Positions 19,984 through 33,325 of a stretch of DNA of 64,000 nt are shown one piece after another. The stretch comes from Hyphomicrobiales bacterium (GTDB lineage: Bacteria; Pseudomonadota; Alphaproteobacteria; Rhizobiales; Aestuariivirgaceae). Under the pieces are notes generated by a model. It saw nothing but the letters and a program-made list of their open reading frames with translations. It did not search any database and was not told the origin of the DNA. Numbering within the stretch: position 1 is the stretch's first letter; every line of letters begins with the position of its first letter. The position numbers and the translations under genes were made by a program. Location of the stretch: NCBI GenBank assembly GCA_025363755.1, contig JANYLQ010000004.1, forward strand, positions 1-64,000, given 5' to 3'.

Positions 19984-20050
19984 TTCTAAAGCCCACTTCC
20001 ATCGTGGATGGAGTGGGGCTAGAAGGGCCGCAGTTTTTTGATTTGGAACC

Positions 20051-20950
20051 GTGATTTTGCCAAGCCGTTTTTCTTTGATGTCGCTTAATTTAAAGCCTCT
20101 GAGCCTGAGTGTGGCTTGTGTTGGCCTTGCGCTAAGTTTAGCTGGCTGCAGTGGCGGCCTTGGAAATTTGCTCGGAGGTGATACAAAACCAGCGGGTTCT
20201 GCGCTTTCGCCTGATCTTGGCAAGTCTGATGATCAAGCTGTGGCTGGACTTTATAATGATGGTTTGACTAATTTGAACGGCGGACAATATCGTACAGCTG
20301 TTAAAAAATTTGCTGAAGTTGAACGCCTGCATCCTTATTCGAAATGGGCGACAAAAGCCCTGCTGATGCAGGGTTTTGCGCATTATCAGAATAATGAATA
20401 TGCTGATGCGATTAATTCATGCCAACGTTTCATTAGCCTGCATCCAGGCCATCAGGATGTTCCTTATGCTTATTATATCGTGGCGATTTCTCAGTATGAG
20501 CAGATCCAAGATATCACGCGTGATCAATCGCAAACTCAAATAGCTCTTGATTCACTTGATGAAGTTTCAAGGCGGTTTCCGGATTCTAAATATGCGGGTG
20601 ATGCCAAGCAGAAGGCATTGCTGGCACGTGACCATTTGGCGGGCAAGGAAATGGAAGTCGGTCGTTATTACATGAACCGTAAATCCTATCTTGCTGGCAT
20701 CAACCGGTTTAAAAAAGTTGTAACGGATTATCAAACCTCATCGCAAACACCGGAAGCACTTTACCGCCTTGCGGAAGGCTATATGGCTTTGGGTATTGTG
20801 GCTGAAGCCCAGACTGCAGCCGCTGTTTTGGGTCACAATTTTCCGCGCAGTCAGTGGTATAAGGATGCCTATACTTTGGTGTCCTCCGACGGGCGTGCAC
20901 CAGTTGAAAACAAGACCAGCTGGATCAGCAGGGCGTTCAACTTTTTATAG
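20051..20950 (+). CDS. bamD: Outer membrane assembly lipoprotein BamD
   Basis: BamD is the lipoprotein of the BAM complex that, with BamA, inserts beta-barrel proteins in the outer membrane. The 299-residue frame starts with a signal ending in the lipobox LAGC (Cys33 from the GTG start, Cys24 from ATG 20078). The mature part has tetratricopeptide-like repeats, with AVKKFAEVERLHPYSKWA and AINSCQRFISLHPGHQDVPYA typical of the YfiO/BamD family. Neither start has a strong ribosome binding site. In many Rhizobiales lpxC lies between ftsZ and this gene; here there is none. Confidence 0.93.
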   Translation: MILPSRFSLMSLNLKPLSLSVACVGLALSLAGCSGGLGNLLGGDTKPAGSALSPDLGKSDDQAVAGLYNDGLTNLNGGQYRTAVKKFAEVERLHPYSKWATKALLMQGFAHYQNNEYADAINSCQRFISLHPGHQDVPYAYYIVAISQYEQIQDITRDQSQTQIALDSLDEVSRRFPDSKYAGDAKQKALLARDHLAGKEMEVGRYYMNRKSYLAGINRFKKVVTDYQTSSQTPEALYRLAEGYMALGIVAEAQTAAAVLGHNFPRSQWYKDAYTLVSSDGRAPVENKTSWISRAFNFL

Positions 20951-21005
20951 TTGAACTGGGGTTTGCCTCTCGCATGTTGCTGCAATGTTCTGCTATAAGG
21001 CGGCT

Positions 21006-24738
<3,733 letters not shown>

Positions 24739-24739
<1 letters not shown>

Positions 24740-25428
24740 TGAATCCATTCTCGAAAGATTTCAAATCCGGCATCGCCGATGCATGGCCAATGTTCTTGGC
24801 CTATGTGCCTATTGCAGCATTATGGGGCACGTTGGCGGCTGCCAAAGGTTTTTCACCACTCGAGGCAATGTTGATGAGTGCATTTTTATACGCAGGTGCA
24901 TCACAATTTGTGGCAATCGAAATGTGGGGCGCTGCCCAATCAATTCTGCTTCTCATCTTCACAATTTTCATCATCAACGTTCGTCATGTGCTTTATGCGG
25001 CATCGATTTCGCGGCATATGGGCGGCATTCCGCATCGCTGGCATCCAGCGCTGATGTATATCCTCACTGATGAAGCTTGGGCTTTGCTCGAACGCAAAGC
25101 ACTCACTCAGCCGCTTACGCTTGGATATTATTTGGGAGTGGCTTTTCCGCTCTGGCCCACATGGTTTTTATCTTCGGCGATCGGTGCATTTATTGGCAAA
25201 CAATTGCCAGACCCCGCTTTGATCGGATTAGACTTCGCTTTTGCCGCCATGTTCATTGCGATCTTGGCAGGCTTTTGGAAAGGCCCGCGCACTGGAGCAG
25301 TGATCATTGCCAGTGCGGTTGTTGCCGTTCTGGCAAAAACATATTTTTCCGGTGCTTGGTATATTATTTTGGGTGGGCTTGCTGGCGTTGCCGTTGCTGC
25401 CCTTCTGCATAGTGAGGCGGAAGCGTGA
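24739..25428 (+). CDS. azlC: AzlC family amino acid exporter, large subunit
   Basis: AzlC with AzlD forms an inner membrane exporter, in known members for branched-chain amino acids. The 229-residue protein is hydrophobic throughout, with about six to seven membrane segments. GIADAWPMFLAYVPIAALWG near the N terminus and LYAGASQFVAIEMW are typical AzlC blocks. I start at the ATG at 24739, which overlaps the ligA stop; a longer frame from 24715 would run into ligA. The substrate is not deducible from sequence. azlD follows with a four-base overlap. Confidence 0.9.
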
Positions 25429-25739
25429 GCAATCTTTTTACTGTTCACTTCACAACTTTTCTGGCCATCATTGGAATGGGGATCGCCACTTATTCTACGC
25501 GGCTTTCCGGCCTTCTGTTGATGCGCGGTGTGGTCGTGCAGGGCAGGTTGAAAGCTGCACTCGATGCTGTGCCGCCTGCTGTATTAATGGCAGTCATTAC
25601 GCCAACGGTGTTCATGACCGGAAAGGCTGAAACAATAGCGGCTGCTGTGACTGGCGCGGTGGCGTTTTTTCGATTGCCGCTGTTGGTCGTCATTCTCTCT
25701 GGTATTTTCAGTGTCGTTCTATTTCGACATTTAATTTAG
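25425..25739 (+). CDS. azlD: AzlD family amino acid exporter, small subunit
   Basis: A 104-residue membrane protein with about four hydrophobic segments. FLAIIGMGIATYSTRLSGLLL and PPAVLMAVITPTVF fit the AzlD family, the partner of AzlC. It overlaps azlC by four bases. Its end overlaps the 3' end of the convergent aminopeptidase gene by nine bases, so the two transcripts run into each other with no room for a terminator. Confidence 0.88.
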   Translation: MSNLFTVHFTTFLAIIGMGIATYSTRLSGLLLMRGVVVQGRLKAALDAVPPAVLMAVITPTVFMTGKAETIAAAVTGAVAFFRLPLLVVILSGIFSVVLFRHLI

Positions 25740-27524
25740 CGGCGCACATGCCTGCTTCATCCATTCTGCTGATGCTCCATCCATCTGGCTTCCGATGTCT
25801 TTAAAGACCTTGGCGTGATATGTATCAAGCCATTGCAACTCTTCACGGGTCAGTAATTTTGTGTCGATCAAATTGCGATCAATAGGGGCGAAGGTTAGGG
25901 TTTCAAAACTCAACATCGGTCTTTCGCCGCCTTTGATGTCAGATGGCTCTTTGACGATCAGAAGGTTTTCAATGCGGATGCCAAAATGGCCAGCTTTATA
26001 ATAGCCCGGTTCATTCGACAAAATCATGCCGGGTTGCAAAGCCACATTACCCGCCTTGCTGATGCGGGCAGGGCCTTCATGGACAGAGAGATAGGAACCC
26101 ACGCCATGGCCAGTGCCATGATCAAAATCCAAACCCGCCTTCCATAGCGCTGCACGCGCCAGCACGTCGATATGGCCGCCCGTTGTGCCTTTAGGAAAGC
26201 AGATTGTCGAAATCGCGATCATGCCTTTAAGCACGCGGGTGAAACGATCTTTCATTTCGTCTGTAGGCTGACCAATAATCACAGTGCGCGTCACATCGGT
26301 TGTGCCGTCTTGATATTGGCCGCCAGAGTCGATCAAATAGATTTCATTATTGTTTATGGCGCGACAGTTATTGGGATCGACGTGGTAATGCGGGATGGCC
26401 GCGTTGGGGCCTGACGCTGAAATTGTACTGAAGGAAAGATCGAGCAGAACGCCGGTGTCTTTGCGGAGTGCTGTTAAGCGCTCGGCAGCTGTTGCTTCGG
26501 TAAGGTGGCCTTTTTGAGCTTCCACTGAAAGCCAATGCAAGTAACGCGATAAAGCTACGCCGTCACGCAGTTGCGCTGCGCGAGCGCCATTGAGCTCGCT
26601 TGGATTTTTGCAAGCCTTCGGCATGGTGCAAGGGTCCATGGCCTCTTTGATTTCAGCACCTTTCAATGCGGTGCGCACGCGTTCAGGCGCTGAGCCAGCA
26701 TCAATCAAGACCTTTGACTTTTTGCGGGCTAGCGATTTGAGCGCCACATCAAATTCATCGGGTTTGCGGACTGTGGTTGTTGATTTTAAATGTGCTTGCA
26801 CATCTTCGGGCAGCTTGTTCTTGTCGATGAAGAGTTCAGCTTTGCCTTTTTTATGGATGATCGCATAGGCTAGCACCACAGGTGTGAAGGGCACATCGCC
26901 ACCACGGATATTCAGAACCCAAGACACGGATGAAGGTTCGGCCAACACCGCGGCGTCTGCCCCAGCCTTGGTCAAAGTCAATGACATATCAGCCAATTTG
27001 TCCTTCACGTTGCGGCCGGCAAATTGAAGTGGCTGGACTGAAAGGGGATTGGAGGGACGGGCAGGTTGGTCTTGCCAGATCTCATCGATAAGGTTTTTGG
27101 AAACCGGAACCAACTTGGCCCCTCGTTTTTCGCAAGCGGCGGCAAAGCGTTTGGCTTCGCCGGTGGTGATCAGCCATGGGTCAAAGCCCAAGCGATCCCC
27201 CTTTTTTAAATTCTCGGCGATCCAACTTGTTGGTGGCTCGTCAACTAAATGTTGAGGCGCTATCAGTTTGGTGTCGACTTGCTCGCGCACTTGGACGGTA
27301 TAGCGGCCATCAACAAAGATTGCTGCTTTTTTCAGCGTGATGATTGCCATACCCCAGGAACCAGCAAAGCCCGTCAGCCAATTCAGGCGCTCGGCATAGT
27401 TTGCCACATATTCCCCTTGAAATTCGTCTTGGCGGGGCACGATGTATCCAGAGAGCTTGTGCTTTTTCAACATGACCCTGAGAAGGGCGAGACGAGCTGT
27501 GGTGTTGGAGGCATTGGCTTTCAT
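25731..27524 (-). CDS. Aminopeptidase P family metallopeptidase (M24)
   Basis: This cytosolic enzyme class removes N-terminal residues from X-Pro peptides using two metal ions. The 597-residue protein is of the long aminopeptidase P type: two creatinase-like N-terminal domains (about 10-300) and a C-terminal M24 domain (about 315-540). Metal ligands are visible in LIDSGGQYQDGTTDVTRT, in FDHGTGHGVGSYLSVHEGP and in NEPGYYKAGHFGIRIEN. A final domain of about 60 residues is typical of the long forms. No signal peptide is present. It stands alone on the - strand, convergent with azlD. Confidence 0.92.
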   Translation of the reverse strand: MKANASNTTARLALLRVMLKKHKLSGYIVPRQDEFQGEYVANYAERLNWLTGFAGSWGMAIITLKKAAIFVDGRYTVQVREQVDTKLIAPQHLVDEPPTSWIAENLKKGDRLGFDPWLITTGEAKRFAAACEKRGAKLVPVSKNLIDEIWQDQPARPSNPLSVQPLQFAGRNVKDKLADMSLTLTKAGADAAVLAEPSSVSWVLNIRGGDVPFTPVVLAYAIIHKKGKAELFIDKNKLPEDVQAHLKSTTTVRKPDEFDVALKSLARKKSKVLIDAGSAPERVRTALKGAEIKEAMDPCTMPKACKNPSELNGARAAQLRDGVALSRYLHWLSVEAQKGHLTEATAAERLTALRKDTGVLLDLSFSTISASGPNAAIPHYHVDPNNCRAINNNEIYLIDSGGQYQDGTTDVTRTVIIGQPTDEMKDRFTRVLKGMIAISTICFPKGTTGGHIDVLARAALWKAGLDFDHGTGHGVGSYLSVHEGPARISKAGNVALQPGMILSNEPGYYKAGHFGIRIENLLIVKEPSDIKGGERPMLSFETLTFAPIDRNLIDTKLLTREELQWLDTYHAKVFKDIGSQMDGASAEWMKQACAPLN

Positions 27525-27934
27525 GGTGGCTTGTGTTCCAAAAATTTATGTTCGGTTTTGGATAGCATTTGCATGGCTTTAAGACAAATTTGTCGGAAAA
27601 TGCGTGGGATATTGCATTGCAACACGACAGCTATTATATTTTTGCATAACAAATCGTTCATTAACGAAGAATTTACATGTTTTTGCCAATGAACGAGAAG
27701 AAATCGGCATAGAATTTTTTAAATGAATTCGAGCTCTGTTAAAAAATTGACACAATTCATTGGCATTAGCTGCATTATTGATTTTGACCACTGGTCTAAA
27801 GATTAAAAAACGACGTATGTATATTATGCATGTCGTAAATTGATTTTCAGGCAATAATAGGATGAAATCTAACAAATTTGTGCAACGCACAAGAATTAAA
27901 CTCGAAGGCAAGGCTTTTGAGAAGGAGAATGGGA
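27525..27934. promoter_or_regulatory. AT-rich leader between divergent genes
   Basis: This 410-base gap separates the aminopeptidase gene (-) from the DUF1127 gene (+) and is clearly more AT-rich than its surroundings. It should hold promoters for both. An open frame on the - strand (27579-27911) has no recognisable domain, an odd composition and no good ribosome binding site, so I do not call it. I could not define -35/-10 boxes with confidence. Confidence 0.4.
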
Positions 27935-28120
27935 ATGACTATGATTTTGACAGACCGCGAAACATCGCATGTTTCAGGCACACATAATGGCCTTATGGGC
28001 AAGGTTAAGGGCTTTTTGTCGCGTAGCCGCGCTGAACGCCAGTTGCATCAGCTCGACGATCGGCTTTTGGCTGATATTGGCGTGACACGTGGTGATATTT
28101 CGGCACGTGTTTGGGGCTAA
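27935..28120 (+). CDS. DUF1127 domain small protein
   Basis: A 61-residue protein whose C-terminal 40 residues match DUF1127 (YjiS-like): a basic helix RSRAERQLHQLDDRLLADIGVTRGDI. These small arginine-rich proteins are numerous in alphaproteobacteria; in some species members affect phosphate or RNA-related regulation, but no role can be assigned here. I start at ATG 27935, directly after GAAGGAGAATGGG, a strong ribosome binding site. The long AT-rich leader suggests individual regulation. It converges with prmA, six bases from its stop. Confidence 0.88.
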   Translation: MTMILTDRETSHVSGTHNGLMGKVKGFLSRSRAERQLHQLDDRLLADIGVTRGDISARVWG

Positions 28121-28126
28121 TTGACC

Positions 28127-29068
28127 TTAGTCTAGCTCCCAGCCGGGGCCGAAAAGATTTGTGATATTGCGCTCTAAGCTGAAAAGCTTGGGGCGTTTTT
28201 TGTTTGGCTTTTTCATAACGACGGCCAGCCAGTTTTCTTTGCGGATGATTTTGCCTTGGATCAATCCACGATTTCTATAGCAAGCCGTAATCCAGCGTTT
28301 TTGATCAATAGTGAGGCCCGACAAGATCAGGCTGCCGCCAGGGGCCAAAATTGAACAAAGGCCTGGTGCTAAACTGGCGAGGGGCCGCGCTAAGATGTTT
28401 GCAAAAATCAAATCATAGGGCGCTGATTGTTGGATGCTGGCGTGATGCAGGCCTGCCGCAGTTTGGCCGCGGAGTAGGGGTTTGACACCATTGAGAGCGG
28501 CGTTGTTCATTGTGACGCGCACGGCTTCGGGATCAATGTCTGTGGCCAGAGCTTTGTTCTTGTGGGCTCGCGCTGCTGCAATCGCCAGAACACCAGTGCC
28601 GCAACCCAAATCCAAAATCCGGCACGGGCGGCTGCTTTTCAAAATATCATCAAGCGCTTCAAGACAGCCTGCTGTTGTTCCGTGGTGGCCCGTTCCGAAC
28701 GCCGTTCCTGCATCGATTTCTAAAGAAATGCCACCAGCGCGGCGTACGTGGCGATCATGCGAACCGTGAAGAAAGAAGCGCCCCGCAGCGACCGGGGCTA
28801 AACCTTCGAGCGAACGCTTTACCCAATCCAAATCCGGCACATCGGCGACGACAGCTTGTGGATTTTGTAAATGCGCGCGGGCTTCAATGGCCAGTTCTGT
28901 TGATTCAAACCAAGCAACAGTTTCCCACAGTGCATTGGCCTCGTCAGTTTCATTTATGCTGACGGCCAATGGATCAAGCCGGAAATCATTTTCGATTTGT
29001 TCGGCCAAAGCATGGGACTGATCGTGGCTCAGATTACCGATGGTTAGGGTGACGCGGGCGATGGACAT
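28127..29068 (-). CDS. prmA: Ribosomal protein L11 methyltransferase PrmA
   Basis: PrmA methylates ribosomal protein L11 at several positions with S-adenosylmethionine. The 313-residue protein has an N-terminal substrate-recognition domain (about 1-100), a linker, and a class I methyltransferase domain with AGTAFGTGHHGTT (the PrmA hallmark), then ILDLGCGTGVLAIAAAR (motif I) and DLIFANILARPL (the NILA/NxxP-type motif IV). The start is clear. It is followed on the same strand, 26 bases upstream, by the OmpA-like lipoprotein gene. Confidence 0.93.
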   Translation of the reverse strand: MSIARVTLTIGNLSHDQSHALAEQIENDFRLDPLAVSINETDEANALWETVAWFESTELAIEARAHLQNPQAVVADVPDLDWVKRSLEGLAPVAAGRFFLHGSHDRHVRRAGGISLEIDAGTAFGTGHHGTTAGCLEALDDILKSSRPCRILDLGCGTGVLAIAAARAHKNKALATDIDPEAVRVTMNNAALNGVKPLLRGQTAAGLHHASIQQSAPYDLIFANILARPLASLAPGLCSILAPGGSLILSGLTIDQKRWITACYRNRGLIQGKIIRKENWLAVVMKKPNKKRPKLFSLERNITNLFGPGWELD

Positions 29069-29094
29069 TTGGGCCTGTTAGCCCAAGCAGATGC

Positions 29095-29739
29095 CTATGT
29101 CAGCGGCAAAATTGTAATCTCAACACGGCGGTTTTGGGCTTTGCCAGATTTTGTGGCGTTAGAGGCAACAGGGTCTTTCTCGCCGTGGCCTTCGACTGAG
29201 AAGCGATTGGGGTCGAGCTGTTGTGACGAAAGATATTGGGCAACTGCGGCGGCTCTTCGGCGGGACAGGTCGTAATTGTAGTCTGGCGTGCCCGACGCAT
29301 CGGTGTGGCCGACAACATCGATGATCGTTTGATTATATTTTTTGAAAACGGCCGCAACTGAATTCAGCGTCGGATAAAACTGGGGTTTCAATTCTGATCT
29401 ATCAGAATCGAAGGTGATGTTTGACGGCATGTTGAGCACGATGCTGTCACCTTCGCGACTTACTGAAACGCCTGTGCCTTCGAGATCATCGCGCAATTGG
29501 GATTCTTGGTTATCCATATAAGCGCCGATGCCGCCACCAGCGAGTGCGCCAATGCCTGCGCCGATCAAGGCTGCCCTGCGATCACCCGCTGCCACGGCGC
29601 CAACGATGCCGCCTAAAATTGCTCCGGTGCCTGCGCCCAGCGCGGTTTTAGAAGGTTGCAATTCGCCGGTGTATGGATTGGTGGTGCAGGCGGTAAGCAA
29701 AAGCGTGAGCGCTGTTGCAACAATTAAGCCAGATTTCAT
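29095..29739 (-). CDS. OmpA family lipoprotein
   Basis: A 214-residue outer membrane lipoprotein. The signal peptide ends in the lipobox LLTAC (Cys18). Residues about 33-75 form a glycine-zipper stretch (AGTGAILGGIVGAVAAG and GAGIGALAGGGIGAYMD), followed by an OmpA/MotB peptidoglycan-binding domain (about 100-210) with NITFDSDRSEL, VVGHTDASGTPDYNYDLSRRRA and GEKDPVASN. This combination matches the YiaD-type family. It probably links the outer membrane to peptidoglycan; that role is inferred from the family. Confidence 0.92.
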   Translation of the reverse strand: MKSGLIVATALTLLLTACTTNPYTGELQPSKTALGAGTGAILGGIVGAVAAGDRRAALIGAGIGALAGGGIGAYMDNQESQLRDDLEGTGVSVSREGDSIVLNMPSNITFDSDRSELKPQFYPTLNSVAAVFKKYNQTIIDVVGHTDASGTPDYNYDLSRRRAAAVAQYLSSQQLDPNRFSVEGHGEKDPVASNATKSGKAQNRRVEITILPLT

Positions 29740-29797
29740 ATGTGATCCCCTCGAGCACAGCGATTTGATGCCAAGTTGTGGCGGAATTTTGGTCGAC

Positions 29798-31738
29798 TTA
29801 TTCTGCCGCTTCCACTGCTTCTTCTTCTACCAAAAACCCGCCTGACTGGCGCTTCCATAGGCTGGCATAGAGGCCGTTCTTTTTCTTCAAAAGTTCCTGA
29901 TGGCTGCCTTCTTCGACGATTTTGCCTTTATCCATAACCACAAGTCTGTCCATCGCCGCGATTGTGGAGAGGCGGTGGGCGACAGCGATGACGGTTTTCC
30001 CCTCCATCAAGGTGTAGAGATTTTCTTGGATGGCCGCTTCGACTTCTGAGTCCAGTGCTGATGTGGCTTCGTCCAAAATCAAGATTGGTGCATTTTTCAG
30101 AAGTACACGGGCAATGGCGATGCGCTGGCGTTGACCGCCTGAAAGTTTCACACCGCGTTCGCCCACATGGGCTTCCAAGCCTTTGCGGCCATTGGGATCA
30201 ACGAGGTTATCGATGAATTCATCGGCATGGGCTTTTCCAGCCGCTGCCATGACTTGCTCAATTGTTGCATCAGGTTTGCCGTATGCGATGTTGTCGCGCA
30301 CCGAACGATGGAGCAGGGAGGTATCTTGTGTCACCACGCCAATTGCAGCGCGCAAAGTTTCCTGCTGGACGTCGGCAATGTTTTGTCCGTCGATGGTAAT
30401 TGATCCTGATCCCACATCATAAAAACGCAGCAGCAGATTTGCGAGTGTGGATTTGCCAGCGCCTGATCTTCCGACGAGGCCCACTTTTTCGCCGCGCTTG
30501 ATGGTGAGGTTGAAGTTATCAATTACATCATGGCCACGTTTTGTGATGGATTGACCATAATTAAAGCGCAGGTGATCGAAGCTTACTTCGCCTTTGGTGA
30601 CCATCAGAGGCTTGGCGTTTGGCGCATCCCTCACAGCATGTTGGCGCGAGATAACTTCCACGCCATCTTTCACTACGCCGAAGTCTTCAAACAGGCCCGC
30701 GGTTTCCCAAATCATCCAATGCGCCATGCCGAGCATGCGGTATACAAGGCCGACCGAGAAGGCGATGGCACCGACAGTGATAGCGTTTTGATACCAGAGC
30801 CATGTGGCCATGGCGGCAGTGGAAGTGAGAAGCAGACCGTTGATGGCATTCAGCGATATGTTCATGCCTGTTGAGGTGCGCATGGAATTATGAACGGTTT
30901 GCAACATCCACTGCATGCTTTGCTTGGCATAGCCATCTTCACGCGAGGTGTGAGCGAATAGTTTTACGGTTTGCATGTTGGTGTAAGTGTCAACAATGCG
31001 ACCTGTCACAACTGAACGGGCGTCGGCCTGCACTTCCGCCATTTTGCCAAGGCGGGGGACGAAATATGAAAGCGTGATCAGATAAAGTACCAACCATACC
31101 AAGAGGGGAATGGTCAAACGCAAATCATTGCCAGCGAAGGAAGCCAGCGCTGTCAGAAAGAAGACCACGACCCAAGCAATCACTTGCGTGAGCTTCATTA
31201 CAACATCACGCACGCCTAATGCGGCTTGCATCACCTTTGTGGCAACGCGACCAGCAAACTCATTATGGAAAAATTCCATCGACTGGCGCAGCATATAACG
31301 ATGCGCCATCCAGCGGATGCGCATGGCGTAATTTCCACGCAGTCCTTGGTTTTCAATTGAGTCGGCTGTGAAGGTGAGGAACGGCATGACTAGCAACGCG
31401 ACGCCGCCATAAATCAAAAGTTGCCATTTATTGTCTTGCCAGAATGTTTCGCGGTTAGCAGTTCCGAGTGTGTCGACCAATGTTCCGAGATAGGCGAAAA
31501 CACGTACCTCGATCACCGCGATGATAACTGACAATAAGAATCCAACAATCAACAGCGGCAAAAACGGCCGCGAATAATGGCGGATGAATCCCCATGTCGA
31601 AGGCTCCGGCATTTGCGGATCGTCCAAAGGAAAACTATCGACGCGGCGTTCGAGCCAGCTGAAAAACCAGTTGATCATGACAAAGACTTTTTGAGTTGCG
31701 GGGACCGACACATTAGATTCGGTGCTGGGGCTAAACAA
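29798..31738 (-). CDS. ABC transporter, fused membrane and ATPase domains
   Basis: A half-size ABC exporter of up to 646 residues. Six membrane helices lie within about residues 58-350, followed by the ATPase domain with Walker A GRSGAGKST (423-431), the signature LSGGQRQR, and Walker B ILILDEATSALDSE. Such proteins work as dimers; the substrate, which may be lipid or drug-like, cannot be read from the sequence. A TTG at 31738 has GGGAGGG upstream; ATG 31678 gives MINWFFSW but has no evident binding site. The MFS gene diverges from it. Confidence 0.9.
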   Translation of the reverse strand: MFSPSTESNVSVPATQKVFVMINWFFSWLERRVDSFPLDDPQMPEPSTWGFIRHYSRPFLPLLIVGFLLSVIIAVIEVRVFAYLGTLVDTLGTANRETFWQDNKWQLLIYGGVALLVMPFLTFTADSIENQGLRGNYAMRIRWMAHRYMLRQSMEFFHNEFAGRVATKVMQAALGVRDVVMKLTQVIAWVVVFFLTALASFAGNDLRLTIPLLVWLVLYLITLSYFVPRLGKMAEVQADARSVVTGRIVDTYTNMQTVKLFAHTSREDGYAKQSMQWMLQTVHNSMRTSTGMNISLNAINGLLLTSTAAMATWLWYQNAITVGAIAFSVGLVYRMLGMAHWMIWETAGLFEDFGVVKDGVEVISRQHAVRDAPNAKPLMVTKGEVSFDHLRFNYGQSITKRGHDVIDNFNLTIKRGEKVGLVGRSGAGKSTLANLLLRFYDVGSGSITIDGQNIADVQQETLRAAIGVVTQDTSLLHRSVRDNIAYGKPDATIEQVMAAAGKAHADEFIDNLVDPNGRKGLEAHVGERGVKLSGGQRQRIAIARVLLKNAPILILDEATSALDSEVEAAIQENLYTLMEGKTVIAVAHRLSTIAAMDRLVVMDKGKIVEEGSHQELLKKKNGLYASLWKRQSGGFLVEEEAVEAAE

Positions 31739-31843
31739 TTAGCACAGCCCTCCCGTATATTTGCATCTGGGTTGTGTGGGAAGCATGACATTTACGAAAA
31801 ATTGAGATGCGACTTTTCTGCCACATGCTAAGGATGTGGGGAA

Positions 31844-33232
31844 ATGAACCCTAACCGTATTCTACCGCTCGTCTTTGCTTCTGCTTTATTTATGGAAAAT
31901 ATGGACTCGACGGTGATCGCCACCTCGCTTCCAGCTATTGCTGCTGATTTGGGAACAAATCCTGTGGCGTTGAAATTGGCTTTCACGACCTATCTCTTGA
32001 GTCTGACAGTGTTTTTGCCAATTTCGTCCTGGCTGGCCGACAGGTTTGGCGCGCGAACCGTGTTTCGGTTCGCTGTTTTGGTTTTTACGCTCGCTTCGAT
32101 TTCATGCGGCTTTGCGGGTTCGCTCGAATATCTAGTCGTGGCGCGGGCCGTGCAGGGATTTGGCGGAGCTTTGATGGTGCCTGTGGGGCGCATTGTTATG
32201 CTGCGCACTGTTCCCAAATCTGAATACGTAAATGCCATGGCATGGCTGACGGTGCCGGCGTTGATCGGGCCACTTTTGGGGCCGCCCATTGGTGGCTTCA
32301 TCACCACATATTTTCACTGGCGTTGGATATTCTGGATGAATTTGCCGTTTGGAATTTTGGGTCTGGTGCTGGCCACTTGGCTAATGCCGAATATGAAGGA
32401 TGAGAGTGTTGCCCCATTAGACGTCAAAGGTTTTGTGCTTTCGGGACTGGGTTTGTCACTCACGGTTTTTGGTATGACTGAACTTGGGCAGGGGATATTT
32501 GCGCCTCAGATTATTTTTGGGATGATTGCGGCAGGCGCGCTTTTGATCTGGGTTTATGTCCGCCACGCGCAAAGCACCGCAAATCCGATTCTTGATATTT
32601 CAATGCTCCGCGTGCAGACGTTGCGCGTGAGTATTATGGGTGGCATGTTCTACCGGGTGTCGGCTGGTGCTGTGCCATTTTTGTTGCCGCTGATGTTGCA
32701 ACTGGGTTTTGGCTTCACGCCTTTCCAATCAGGCAGCATTACTTGCGCTTCGGCCTTGGGTGCCGTGATGATGAAATTTTTGGCGGCGCGGTCTTTGAAA
32801 CGATGGGGTTACCGGCAGCTACTGGTATTCAATGGCGTAAGCTCTAGCGTTATGATGGCTATCAATGGATTGTTTTTGCCAACGACACCATTTCTCGTAA
32901 TGGTTCTGGTCTTGTTGTTTGCAGGGCTATTGCGATCGTTACAATTCACAAGTTTGAATTCGATTGCCTATGCCGATGTCACGTCTGAGGAAGTGGGCCG
33001 CGCCAATGGGCTTTATACTGTGGCGCAACAGTTATCGCTGGCGCTTGGTGTTGCTGTGGCGGCACTGGTTTTAGAGGCTTCACAGTTCATGCGCGGGGTT
33101 GTGGTTTTGGGACGGGTTGATTTTGCTGTGGCATTTGTTGTGGTTGCGGCGGTGGGGCTGATCTCGACATTGTTCTTCGTAAGGTTGCCCGCCAATGCGG
33201 GAAAAAATCTTTCTGGTCACGTGGTGACTTGA
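31844..33232 (+). CDS. MFS multidrug efflux transporter (DHA2 type)
   Basis: A 462-residue inner membrane transporter of the major facilitator superfamily. The N-terminal MENMDSTVIATSLPAIA is the motif of the DHA2 (EmrB/QacA) drug:proton antiporters, and LADRFGARTVFR is motif A. VVARAVQGFGGALMVPVGR is motif B, and the LGPPIGGFI block is motif C of antiporters. The size and hydrophobic profile suggest about 14 membrane helices. The substrate is unknown. It diverges from the ABC exporter gene, so both may share a control region of about 100 bases. Confidence 0.88.
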   Translation: MNPNRILPLVFASALFMENMDSTVIATSLPAIAADLGTNPVALKLAFTTYLLSLTVFLPISSWLADRFGARTVFRFAVLVFTLASISCGFAGSLEYLVVARAVQGFGGALMVPVGRIVMLRTVPKSEYVNAMAWLTVPALIGPLLGPPIGGFITTYFHWRWIFWMNLPFGILGLVLATWLMPNMKDESVAPLDVKGFVLSGLGLSLTVFGMTELGQGIFAPQIIFGMIAAGALLIWVYVRHAQSTANPILDISMLRVQTLRVSIMGGMFYRVSAGAVPFLLPLMLQLGFGFTPFQSGSITCASALGAVMMKFLAARSLKRWGYRQLLVFNGVSSSVMMAINGLFLPTTPFLVMVLVLLFAGLLRSLQFTSLNSIAYADVTSEEVGRANGLYTVAQQLSLALGVAVAALVLEASQFMRGVVVLGRVDFAVAFVVVAAVGLISTLFFVRLPANAGKNLSGHVVT

Positions 33233-33325
33233 TTTCCTCACATTTGTTTGATTGGCTGAAGCCAGCTTGTGAGTAGTCCAAATGCCCATCAAGGCGTATA
33301 TAATGGGTAACAGAGGAGATTAATT

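Noticed and set aside
27579-27911. 110-codon - strand frame in the AT-rich gap
   Set aside because: No ribosome binding site, no family, odd composition with many Ile, Leu and Phe; starts in the leader of the DUF1127 gene.
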